DNA from: Clusia tigrina
Lineage: Eukaryota > Arthropoda > Insecta > Diptera > Clusiidae
Assembly (NCBI GenBank): GCA_920105625.2
Contig: OV050030.1
Location: 105,431,698-105,495,697, forward strand
Reading direction: 5' to 3'
Length of the DNA: 64,000 bases
In this document: one piece after another, positions 22,901 through 35,900 of the stretch
Numbering within the stretch: the first letter of the stretch is position 1
How the letters are laid out: every line of letters starts with the position of its first letter
Notes under the pieces: generated by a model
Databases searched by the model: none
Told to the model about the DNA's origin: nothing
Seen by the model: the letters and a program-made list of their open reading frames with translations, nothing else
Program-made: the position numbers and the translations under genes

Positions 22901-23327
22901 CATGCGAACAAACCACAAAAAGTTTCATTGAATTCGGTTTGACGGTTCATGAGTTCTAAAGTCACAACGCACTTGCACCAATTTTTTATATATATAGATT
23001 AGGTAGGGGGAGTTTTTATCCCTTTTGTCAATTTTACCCCCTAAATGTGGAACAATCCAAACAATGTATAGCCTATGTTATCCGAGGGGTTTTTCTGAAG
23101 ACTCCCTGAAAACTTCATCAAAATCGGTCCAGCCGTTTTCGAGTGCATGCATTGCTTACATGCATACATACATACATAGGGAGGGAAAGTTTTTATCCCA
23201 TTTGCCAATTTCACCCCCTACATGTAAAAAATCCAAACAATGTGTAGCGTATGTTACTCGCGAGTTTATTCTGAAAATTGCCTGAAAATTTCATCAAAAT
23301 CGGTTCAGCCGTTTTCGAGTACATACG
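19986..23327. repeat. Three-monomer higher-order repeat, 1671 bp, two copies
   Basis: Monomers with acgcatcgacc/ctgtaaacc lie at 20.0, 21.7 and 23.3 kb, and monomers with catacaggcaaac at 20.5 and 22.2 kb, each spaced by 1671 bp (three 557-bp monomers). The third monomer of each unit is closer to the common type. Confidence 0.85.
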
Positions 23328-26300
23328 TTGCATACAAACATACATACATACATGCAAACTTTTATATGGACAAAATCACGTGTTGACATAAAAGGTCATA
23401 ACTCACGAACGCATCGACCGATTTCGTGCAAACTTATCTGTAAACCATCTACGCGACCATGCGAACAAACCACAAAAAGTTTCATTGAATTCGGTTTGAC
23501 GGTTCATGAGTTATAAAGTCACAACGCACTTGCACCAATTTTTTATATATATAGAAGATTAGGTAGGGGGAGTTTTTATCCCTTTTGTCAATTTTACCCC
23601 CTAAATGTGGAACAATCCAAACAATGTATAGCCTATGTTATCCGAGGGGTTTTTCTGAAGACTCTCTGAAAACTTCATCAAAATCGGTCCAGCCGTTTTC
23701 GAGTGCATGCATTGCTTACATGCATACATACATACATAGGGAGGGAAAGTTTTTATCCCATGTGCCAATTTCACCCCCTACATGTAAAAAATCCAAACAA
23801 TGTGTAGCGTATGTTACTCGCGAGTTTATTCTGAAAATTGCCTGAAAATTTCATCAAAATCGGTTCAGCCGTTTTCGAGTACATACGTTGCATACAAACA
23901 TACATACATACATGCAAACTTTTATATGGACAAAATCACGTGTTGACATAAAAGGTCATAACTCACGAACGCATCGACCGATTTCGTGCAAACTTATCTG
24001 TAAACCATCTACGCGACCATGCGAACAAACCACAAAAAGTTTCATTGAATTCGGTTTGACGGTTCATGAGTTATAAAGTCACAACGCACTTGCACCAATT
24101 TTTTATATATATAGATTAGGTAGGGGGAGTTTTTATCCCTTTTGTCAATTTTACCCCCTAAATGTGGAACAATCCAAACAATGTATAGCCTATGTTATCC
24201 GAGGGGTTTTTCTGAAGACTCTCTGAAAATTTCATCAAAATCGGTCCAGCCGTTTTCGAGTGCATGCATTGCTTACATGCATACATACATACATAGGGAG
24301 GGAAAGTTTTTATCCCATTTGCCAATTTCACCCCCTACATGTAAAAAATCCAAACAATGTGTAGCGTATGTTACTCGCGAGTTTATTCTGAAAATTGCCT
24401 GAAAATTTCATCAAAATCGGTTCAGCCGTTTTCGAGTACATACGTTGCATACAAACATACATACATACATGCAAACTTTTATATGGACAAAATCACGTGT
24501 TGACATAAAAGGTCATAACTCACGAACGCGTCGACCGATTTCGTGCAAACTTATCTATAAACCATCTACACGACCATGCGAACAAACCACAAAAAGTTTC
24601 ATTGAATTCGGTTTGACGGTTCATGAGTTATAAAGTCACAACGCACTTGCACCAATTTTTTATATATATAGAAGATTAGGTAGGGGGAGTTTTTATCCCT
24701 TTTGTCAATTTTACCCCCTAAATGTGAAACAATCCAAACAATGTATAGCCTATGTTATCCGAGGGGTTTTTCTGAAGACTCTCTGAAAATTTCATCAAAA
24801 TCGGTCCAGCCGTTTTCGAGTGCATGCATTGCTTACATGCATACATACATACATAGGGAGGGAAAGTTTTTATCCCATTTGCCAATTTCACCCCCTACAT
24901 GTAAAAAATCCAAACAATGTGTAGCGTATGTTACTCGCGAGTTTATTCTGAAAATTGCCTGAAAATTTCATCAAAATCGGTTCAGCCGTTTTCGAGTACA
25001 TACGTTGCATACAAACATACATACATACATGCAAACTTTTATATGGACAAAATCACGTGTTGACATAAAAGGTCATAACTCACGAACGCGTCGACCGATT
25101 TCGTGCAAACTTATCTATAAACCATCTACACGACCATACGAACAAACCACAAAAAGTTTCATTGATTTCGGTTTGACGGTTCATGAGTTATAAAGTCACA
25201 ACGCACTTGCACCAATTTTTTATATATATAGATAGATTAGGTATTGGGAGTTTTTATCCCTTTTGTCAATTTTACCCCCTAAATGTGGAACAATCCAAAC
25301 AATGTATAGCCTATGTTATCCGAGGGGTTTTTCTGAAGACTCTCTGAAAATTTCATCAAAATCGGTCCAGCCGTTTTCGAGTGCATGCATTGCTTACATG
25401 CATACATACATACATAGGGAGGGAAAGTTTTTATCCCATTTGCCAATTTCACCCCCTACATGTAAAAAATCCAAACAATGTGTAGCGTATGTTACTCGCG
25501 AGTTTATTCTGAAAATTGCCTGAAAATTTCATCAAAATCGGTTCAGCCGTTTTCGAGTACATACGTTGCATACAAACATACATACATACATGCAAACTTT
25601 TATATGGACAAAATCACGTGTTGACATAAAAGGTCATAACTCACGAACGCGTCGACCGATTTCGTGCAAACTTATCTATAAACCATCTACACGACCATAC
25701 GAACAAACCACAAAAAGTTTCATTGAATTCGGTTTGACGGTTCATGAGTTATAAAGTCACAACGCACTTGCACCAATTTTTTATATATATAGATAGATTA
25801 GGTAGGGGGAGTTTTTATCCCTTTTGTCAATTTTACCCCCTAAATGTGGAACAATCCAAACAATGTATAGCCTATGTTATCCGAGGGGTTTTTCTGAAGA
25901 CTCTCTGAAAATTTCATCAAAATCGGTCCAGCCGTTTTCGAGTGCATGCATTGCTTACATGCATACATACATACATAGGGAGGGAAAGTTTTTATCCCAT
26001 TTGCCAATTTCACCCCCTACATGTAAAAAATCCAAACAATGTGTAGCGTATGTTACTCGCGAGTTTATTCTGAAAATTGCCTGAAAATTTCATCAAAATC
26101 GGTTCAGCCGTTTTCGAGTACATACGTTGCATACAAACATACATACATACATGCAAACTTTTATATGGACAAAATCACGTGTTGACATAAAAGGTCATAA
26201 CTCACGAACGCGTCGACCGATTTCGTGCAAACTTATCTATAAACCATCTACACGACCATACGAACAAACCACAAAAAGTTTCATTGATTTCGGTTTGACG

Positions 26301-29300
26301 GTTCATGAGTTATAAAGTCACAACGCACTTGCACCAATTTTTTATATATATAGATAGATTAGGTAGGGGGAGTTTTTATCCCTTTTGTCAATTTTACCCC
26401 CTAAATGTGGAACAATCCAAACAATGTATAGCCTATGTTATCCGAGGGGTTTTTCTGAAGACTCTCTGAAAATTTCATCAAAATCGGTCCAGCCGTTTTC
26501 GAGTGCATGCATTGCTTACATGCATACATACATACATAGGGAGGGAAACTTTTTATCCCATTTGCCAATTTCACCCCCTACATGTAAAAAATCCAAACAA
26601 TGTGTAGCGTATGTTACTCGCGAGTTTATTCTGAAAATTGCCTGAAAATTTCATCAAAATCGGTTCAGCCGTTTTCGAGTACATACGTTGCATACAAACA
26701 TACATACATACATGCAAACTTTTATATGGACAAAATCACGTGTTGACATAAAAGGTCATAACTCACGAACGCGTCGACCGATTTCGTGCAAACTTATCTA
26801 TAAACCATCTACACGACCATACGAACAAACCACAAAAAGTTTCATTGAATTCGGTTTGACGGTTCATGAGTTATAAAGTCACAACGCACTTGCACCAATT
26901 TTTTATATATATAGATAGATTAGGTAGGGGGAGTTTTTATCCCTTTTGTCAATTTTACCCCCTAAATGTGGAACAATCCAAACAATGTATAGCCTATGTT
27001 ATCCGAGGGGTTTTTCTGAAGACTCTCTGAAAATTTCATCAAAATCGGTCCAGCCGTTTTCGAGTGCATGCATTGCTTACATGCATACATACATACATAG
27101 GGAGGGAAAGTTTTTATCCCATTTGCCAATTTCACCCCCTACATGTAAAAAATCCAAACAATGTGTAGCGTATGTTACTCGCGAGTTTATTCTGAAAATT
27201 GCCTGAAAATTTCATCAAAATCGGTTCAGCCGTTTTCGAGTACATACGTTGCATACAAACATACATACATACATGCAAACTTTTATATGGACAAAATCAC
27301 GTGTTGACATAAAAGGTCATAACTCACGAACGCGTCGACCGATTTCGTGCAAACTTATCTATAAACCATCTACACGACCATACGAACAAACCACAAAAAG
27401 TTTCATTGAATTCGGTTTGACGGTTCATGAGTTATAAAGTCACAACGCACTTGCACCAATTTTTTATATATATAGATTAGGTAGGGGGAGTTTTTATCCC
27501 TTTTGTCAATTTTACCCCCTAAATGTGGAACAATCCAAACAATGTATAGCCTATGTTATCCGAGGGGTTTTTCTGAAGACTCTCTGAAAATTTCATCAAA
27601 ATCGGTCCAGCCGTTTTCGAGTGCATGCATTGCTTACATGCATACATACATACATAGGGAGGGAAAGTTTTTATCCCATTTGCCAATTTAACCCCCTACA
27701 TGTAAAAAATCCAAACAATGTGTAGCGTATGTTACTCGCGAGTTTATTCTGAAAATTGCCTGAAAATTTCATCAAAATCGGTTCAGCCGTTTTCGAGTAC
27801 ATACGTTGCATACAAACATACATACATACATGCAAACTTTTATATGGACAAAATCACGTGTTGACATAAAAGGTCATAACTCACGAACGCGTCGACCGAT
27901 TTCGTGTAAACTTATCTATAAACCATCTACACGACCATGCGAACAAACCACAAAAAGTTTCATTGAATTCGGTTTGACGGTTCATGAGTTATAAAGTCAC
28001 AACGCACTTGCACCAATTTTTTATATATATAGATTAGGTAGGGGGAGTTTTTATCCCTTTTGTCAATTTTACCCCCTAAATGTGGAACAATCCAAACAAT
28101 GTTTAGCCTATGTTATCCGAGGGGTTTTTCTGAAGACTCTCTGAAAATTTCATCAAAATCGGTCCAGCCGTTTTCGAGTGCATGCATTGCTTACATGCAT
28201 ACATACATACATAGGGAGGGAAAGTTTTTATCCCATTTGCCAATTTCACACCCTACATGTAAAAAATCCAAACAATGTGTAGCGTATGTTACTCGCGAGT
28301 TTATTCTGAAAATTGCCTGAAAATTTAATCAAAATCGGTTCAGCCGTTTTCGAGTACATACGTTGCATACAAACATACATACATACATGCAAACTTTTAT
28401 ATGGACAAAATCACGTGTTGACATAAAAGGTCATAACTCACGAACGCGTCGACCGATTTCGTGCAAACTTATCTATAAACCATCTACACGACCATACGAA
28501 CAAACCACAAAAAGTTTCATTGAATTCGGTTTGACGGTTCATGAGTTATAAAGTCACAACGCACTTGCACCAATTTTTTATATATATAGAAGATTAGGTA
28601 GGGGGAGTTTTTATCCCTTTTGTCAATTTTACCCCCTAAATGTGAAACAATCCAAACAATGTATAGCCTATGTTATCCGAGGGGTTTTTCTGAAGACTCT
28701 CTGAAAATTTCATCAAAATCGGTCCAGCCGTTTTCGAGTGCATGCATTGCTTACATGCATACATACATACATAGGGAGGGAAAGTTTTTATCCCATTTGC
28801 CAATTTCACCCCCTACATGTAAAAAATCCAAACAATGTGTAGCGTATGTTACTCGCGAGTTTATTCTGAAAATTGCCTGAAAATTTCATCAAAATTGGTT
28901 CAGCCGTTTTCGAGTACATACGTTGCATACAAACATACATACATACATGCAAACTTTTATATGGACAAAATCACGTGTTGACATAAAAGGTCATAACTCA
29001 CGAACGCGTCGACCGATTTCGTGCAAACTTATCTATAAACCATCTACACGACCATACGAACAAACCACAAAAAGTTTCATTGAATTCGGTTTGACGGTTC
29101 ATGAGTTATAAAGTCACAACGCACTTGCACCAATTTTTTATATATATAGATAGATTAGGTAGGGGGAGTTTTTATCCCTTTTGTCAATTTTACCCCCTAA
29201 ATGTGGAACAATCCAAACAATGTATAGCCTATGTTATCCGAGGGATTTTTCTGAAGACTCTCTGAAAATTTCATCAAAATCGGTCCAGCCGTTTTCGAGT

Positions 29301-29503
29301 GCATGCATTGCTTACATGCATACATACATACATAGGGAGGGAAAGTTTTTATCCCATTTGCCAATTTCACCCCCTACAAGTAAAAAATCCAAACAATGTG
29401 TAGCGTATGTTACTCGCGAGTTTATTCTGAAAATTGCCTGAAAATTTCATCAAAATCGGTTCAGCCGTTTTCGAGTACATACGTTGCATACAAACATACA
29501 TAC

Positions 29504-29748
29504 TGTAGCATCTATATTGTATTTATTATTTACTCTGTATATGTATATGAACCACAGTGTGTTCATGTACAACATGTTTATATGTATGTAATATCACCTA
29601 GCTGTATTCTTTTCATGAACATACATATACCACTGTAGCATCTTTATTTTATTTACTATTTACTCATTTTGCACCACAGTATTTTCATATACAACATATA
29701 TTTATATGCATGTAATGTCACCTAACTGTATTCATAAATATACATATA
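29504..29748 (+). repeat. Internal tandem duplication within the solo LTR
   Basis: The segment 29504-29633 is followed by a diverged copy from 29634 to about 29748. Both start tgtagcatct and share ttatttac-type, ccacag, ttcat-tacaaca, tgtaat-tcacct and catacatat(ac) segments in order. Such duplications are common in LTR U3 regions. The second LTR copy has the same structure. Confidence 0.75.
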
Positions 29749-29841
29749 CTAACCGGCATAACGAAGAAAAGTGTGAGAGAGTGAATTCATTCGAATAAAG
29801 ACGCTTGTCCGAATAACAACGTGTGTTTTCAAGTGCTTACA
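29504..29841 (+). mobile_element. Solo LTR, copy 1 (338 bp), in a satellite monomer
   Basis: The insert begins TGTAGCATC and ends GTGCTTACA, and is flanked by ATAC on both sides (29500-29503 and 29842-29845) where uninterrupted monomers have one fewer ATAC. TG...CA ends with a 4-bp target duplication are typical of an LTR retrotransposon, as a solo LTR left by recombination. AATAAA at 29794-29799 fits an LTR polyadenylation signal on the plus strand. A gypsy-like origin is possible from the 4-bp duplication, but the family is not recognised. The ATAC tract makes the duplication length slightly uncertain. Confidence 0.85.
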
Positions 29842-32645
29842 ATACATACATGCAAACTTTTATATGGACAAAATCACGTGTTGACATAAAAGGTCATAAC
29901 TCACGAACGCGTCGACCGATTTCGTGCAAACTTATCTATAAACCATCTACACGATCATACGAACAAACCACAAAAAGTTTCATTGAATTCGGTTTGACGG
30001 TTCATGAGTTATAAAGTCACAACGCACTTGCACCAATTTTTTATATATATAGATAGATTAGGTAGGGGGAGTTTTTATCCCTTTTGTCAATTTTACCCCC
30101 TAAATGTGGAACAATCCAAACAATGTATAGCCTATGTTATCCGAGGGGTTTTTCTGAAGACTCTCTGAAAATTTCATCAAAATCTGTCCAGCAGTTTTCG
30201 AGTGCATGCATTGCTTACATGCATATATACATACATAGGGAGGGAAAGTTTTTATCCCATTTGCCAATTTCACCCCCTACATGTAAAAAATCCAAACAAT
30301 GTGTAGCGTATGTTACTCGCGAGTTTATTCTGAAAATTGCCTGAAAATTTCATCAAAATCGGTTCAGCCGTTTTCGAGTACATACGTTGCATACAAACAT
30401 ACATACATACATGCAAACTTTTATATGGACAAAATCACGTGTTGACATAAAAGGTCATAACTCACGAACGCGTCGACCGATTTCGTGCAAACTTATCTAT
30501 AAACCATCTACACGACCATACGAACAAACCACAAAAAGTTTTATTGAATTCGGTTTGACGGTTCATGAGTTCTAAAGTCACAACGCACTTGCACCAATTT
30601 TTTATATATATAGATTAGGTAGGGGGAGTTTTTATCCCTTTTGTCAATTTTACCCCCTAAATGTGGAACAATCCAAACAATGTATAGCCTATGTTATCCG
30701 AGGGGTTTTTCTGAAGACTCTCTGAAAATTTCATCAAAATCGGTCCAGCCGTTTTCGAGTGCATGCATTGCTTACATGCATACATACATACATAGGGAGG
30801 GAAAGTTTTTATCCCATTTGCCAATTTCACACCCTACATGTAAAAAATCCAAACAATGTGTAGCGTATGTTACTCGCGAGTTTATTCTGAAAATTGCCTG
30901 AAAATTTCATCAAAATCGGTTCAGCCGTTTTCGAGTACATACGTTGCATACAAACATACATACATACATGCAAACTTTTATATGGACAAAATCACGTGTT
31001 GACATAAAAGGTCATAACTCACGAACGCGTCGACCGATTTCGTGCAAACTTATCTATAAACCATCTACACGACCATACGAACAAACCACAAAAAGTTTCA
31101 TTGAATTCGGTTTGACGGTTCATGAGTTATAAAGTCACAACGCACTTGCACCAATTTTTTATATATATAGAAGATTAGGTAGGGGGAGTTTTTATCCCTT
31201 TTGTCAATTTTACCCCCTAAATGTGAAACAATCCAAACAATGTATAGCCTATGTTATCCGAGGGGTTTTTCTGAAGACTCTCTGAAAATTTCATCAAAAT
31301 CGGTCCAGCCGTTTTCGAGTGCATGCATTGCTTACATGCATACATACATACATAGGGAGGGAAAGTTTTTATCCCATTTGCCAATTTCACCCCCTACATG
31401 TAAAAAATCCAAACAATGTGTAGCGTATGTTACTCGCGAGTTTATTCTGAAAATTGCCTGAAAATTTCATCAAAATCGGTTCAGCCGTTTTCGAGTACAT
31501 ACGTTGCATACAAACATACATACATACATGCAAACTTTTATATGGACAAAATCACGTGTTGACATAAAAGGTCATAACTCACGAACGCGTCGACCGATTT
31601 CGTGCAAACTTATCTCTAAACCATCTACACGACCATACGAACAAACCACAAAAAGTTTCATTGAATTCGGTTTGACGGTTCATGAGTTATAAAGTCACAA
31701 CGCACTTGCACCAATTTTTTATATATATAGATAGATTAGGTAGGGGGAGTTTTTATCCCTTTTGTCAATTTTACCCCCTAAATGTGGAACAATCCAAACA
31801 ATGTAGAGCCTATGTTATCCGAGGGGTTTTTCTGAAGACTCTCTGAAAATTTCATCAAAATCGGTCCAGCCGTTTTCGAGTGCATGCATTGCTTACATGC
31901 ATACATACATACATAGGGAGGGAAAGTTTTTATCCCATTTGCCAATTTCACCCCCTACATGTAAAAAATCCAAACAATGTGTAGCGTATGTTACTCGCGA
32001 GTTTATTCTGAAAATTGCCTGAAAATTTCATCAAAATCGGTTCAGCCGTTTTCGAGTACATACGTTGCATACAAACATACATACATACATGCAAACTTTT
32101 ATATGGACAAAATCACGTGTTGACATAAAAGGTCATAACTCACGAACGCGTCTACCGATTTCGTGCAAACTTATCTATAAACCATCTACACGACCATACG
32201 AACAAACCACAAAAAGTTTCATTGAATTCGGTTTGACGGTTCATGAGTTATAAAGTCACAACGCACTTGCACCAATTTTTTATATATATAGATAGATTAG
32301 GTAGGGGGAGTTTTTATCCCTTTTGTCAATTTTACCCCCTAAATGTGGAACAATCCAAACAATGTATAGCCTATGTTATCCGAGGGATTTTTCTGAAGAC
32401 TCTCTGAAAATTTCATCAAAATCGGTCCAGCCGTTTTCGAGTGCATGCATTGCTTACATGCATACATACATACATAGGGAGGGAAAGTTTTTATCCCATT
32501 TGCCAATTTCACCCCCTACAAGTAAAAAATCCAAACAATGTGTAGCGTATGTTACTCGCGAGTTTATTCTGAAAATTGCCTGAAAATTTCATCAAAATCG
32601 GTTCAGCCGTTTTCGAGTACATACGTTGCATACAAACATACATAC

Positions 32646-32983
32646 TGTAGCATCTATATTGTATTTATTATTTACTCTGTATATGTATATGAACCACAGT
32701 GTGTTCATGTACAACATGTTTATATGTATGTAATATCACCTAGCTGTATTCTTTTCATGAACATACATATACCACTGTAGCATCTTTATTTTATTTACTA
32801 TTTATTCATTTTGCACCACAGTATTTTCATATACAACATATATTTATATGCATGTAATGTCACCTAACTGTATTCATAAATATACATATACTAACCGGCA
32901 TAACGAAGAAAAGTGTGAGAGAGTGAATTCATTCGAATAAAGACGCTTGTCCGAATAACAACGTGTGTTTTCAAGTGCTTACA
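32646..32983 (+). mobile_element. Solo LTR, copy 2 (338 bp), same site as copy 1
   Basis: Identical to copy 1 except for one substitution that I can find (tttattcatt for tttactcatt), with the same ATAC flanks and the same position in the monomer. The host monomer shares private variants with the first (agggatttttctg, acaagtaaaaaat). It is therefore a duplicate of the LTR-bearing monomer, 3142 bp away, and not a second insertion. AATAAA lies at 32936-32941. Confidence 0.88.
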
Positions 32984-35900
32984 ATACATACATGCAAACT
33001 TTTATATGGACAAAATCACGTGTTGACATAAAAGGTCATAACTCACGAACGCGTCGACCGATTTCGTGCAAACTTATCTATAAACCATCTACACGACCAT
33101 ACGAACAAACCACAAAAAGTTTTATTGAATTCGGTTTGACGGTTCATGAGTTATAAAGTCACAACGCACTTGCACCAATTTTTTATATATATAGATAGAT
33201 TAGGTAGGGGGAGTTTTTATCCCTTTTGTCAATTTTACCCCCTAAATGTGGAACAATTCAAACAATGTTTAGCCTATGTTATCCGAGGGGTTTTTCTGAA
33301 GACTCTCTGAAAATTTCATCAAAATCGGTCCAGCCGTTTTCGAGTGCATGCATTGCTTACATGCATACATACATACATAGGGAGGGAAAGTTTTTATCCC
33401 ATTTGCCAATTTCACACCCTACATGTAAAAAATCCAAACAATGTGTAGCGTATGTTACTCGCGAGTTTATTCTGAAAATTGCCTGAAAATTTCATCAAAA
33501 TCGGTTCAGCCGTTTTCGAGTACATACGTTGCATACAAACATACATACATACATGCAAACTTTTATATGGACAAAATCACGTGTTGACATAAAAGGTCAT
33601 AACTCACGAACGCGTCGACCGATTTCGTGCAAACTTATCTATAAACCATCTACACGACCATACGAACAAACCACAAAAAGTTTCATTGAATTCGGTTTGA
33701 CGGTTCATGAGTTATAAAGTCACAACGCACTTGCACCAATTTTTTATATATATAGAAGATTAGGTAGGGGGAGTTTTTATCCCTTTTGTCAATTTTACCC
33801 CCTAAATGTGGAACAATCCAAACAATGTATAGCCTATGTTATCCGAGGGGTTTTTCTGAAGACTCTCTGAAAATTTCATCAAAATCGGTCCAGCCGTTTT
33901 CGAGTGCATGCATTGCTTACATGCATACATACATACATAGGGAGGGAAAGTTTTTATCCCATTTGCCAATTTCACCCCCTACATGTAAAAAATCCAAACA
34001 ATGTGTAGCGTATGTTACTCGCGAGTTTATTCTGAAAATTGCCTGAAAATTTCATCAAAATCGGTTCAGCCGTTTTCGAGTACATACGTTGCATACAAAC
34101 ATACATACATACATGCAAACTTTTATATGGACAAAATCACGTGTTGACATAAAAGGTCATAACTCACGAACGCGTCGACCGATTTCGTGCAAACTTATCT
34201 ATAAACTATCTACACGACCATACGAACAAACCACAAAAAGTTTCATTGAATTCGGTTTGACGGTTCATGAGTTATAAAGTCACAACGCACTTGCACCAAT
34301 TTTTTATATATATAGATAGATTAGGTAGGGGGAGTTTTTATCCCTTTTGTCAATTTTACCCCCTAAATGTGGAACAATCCAAACAATGTAGAGCCTATGT
34401 TATCCGAGGGGTTTTTCTGAAGACTCTCTGAAAATTTCATCAAAATCGGTCCAGCCGTTTTCGAGTGCATGCATTGCTTACATGCATACATACATACATA
34501 GGGAGGGAAAGTTTTTATCCCATTTGCCAATTTCACCCCCTACATGTAAAAAATCCAAACAATGTGTAGCGTATGTTACTCGCGAGTTTATTCTGAAAAT
34601 TGCCTGAAAATTTCATCAAAATCGGTTCAGCCGTTTTCGAGTACATACGTTGCATACAAACATACATACATACATGCAAACTTTTATATGGACAAAATCA
34701 CGTGTTGACATAAAAGGTCATAACTCACGAACGCGTCGACCGATTTCATGCAAACTTATCTATAAACCATCTACACGACCATACGAACAAACCACAAAAA
34801 GTTTCATTGAATTCGGTTTGACGGTTCATGAGTTATAAAGTCACAACGCACTTGCACCAATTTTTTATATATATAGATTAGGTAGGGGGAGTTTTTATCC
34901 CTTTTGTCAATTTTACCCCCTAAATGTGGAACAATCCAAACAATGTATAGCCTATGGTATCCGAGGGGTTTTTCTGAAGACTCTCTGAAAATTTCATCAA
35001 AATCGGTCCAGCCGTTTTCGAGTGCATGCATTGCTTATATGCATACATACATACATAGGGAGGGAAAGTTTTTATCCCATTTGCCAATTTCACACCCTAC
35101 ATGTAAAAAATCCAAACAATGTGTAGCGTATGTTACTCGCGAGTTTATTCTGAAAATTGCCTGAAAATTTCATCAAAATCGGTTCAGCCGTTTTCGAGTA
35201 CATACGTTGCATACAAACATACATACATACATGCAAACTTTTATATGGACAAAATCACGTGTTGACATAAAAGGTCATAACTCACGAACGCGTCGACCGA
35301 TTTCGTGCAAACTTATCTATAAACCATCTACACGACCATACGAACAAACCACAAAAAGTTTCATTGAATTCGGTTTGACGGTTCATGAGTTATAAAGTCA
35401 CAACGCACTTGCACCAATTTGTTATATATATAGATAGATTAGGTAGGGGGAGTTTTTATCCCTTTTGTCAATTTTACCCCCTAAATGTGGAACAGTCCAA
35501 ACAATGTATAGCCTATGGTATCCGAGGGGTTTTTCTGAAGACTCTCTGAAAATTTCATCAAAATCGGTCCAGCCGTTTTCGAGTGCATGCATTGCTTACA
35601 TGCATACATACATACATAGGGAGGGAAAGTTTTTATCCCATTTGCCAATTTCACACCCTACATGTAAAAAATCCAAACAATGTGTAGCGTATGCTACTCG
35701 CGAGTTTATTCTGAAAATTGCCTGAAAATTTCATCAAAATCGGTTCAGCCGTTTTCGAGTACATACGTTGCATACAAACATACATACATACATGCAAACT
35801 TTTATATGGACAAAATCACGTGTTGACATAAAAGGTCATAACTCACGAACGCGTCGACCGATTTCATGCAAACTTATCTATAAACCATCTACACGACCAT

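Noticed and set aside
29504..29841. The 338-bp insert as a MITE or other DNA transposon
   Set aside because: It lacks terminal inverted repeats beyond TG/CA. The 4-bp duplication and internal AATAAA fit a solo LTR better.
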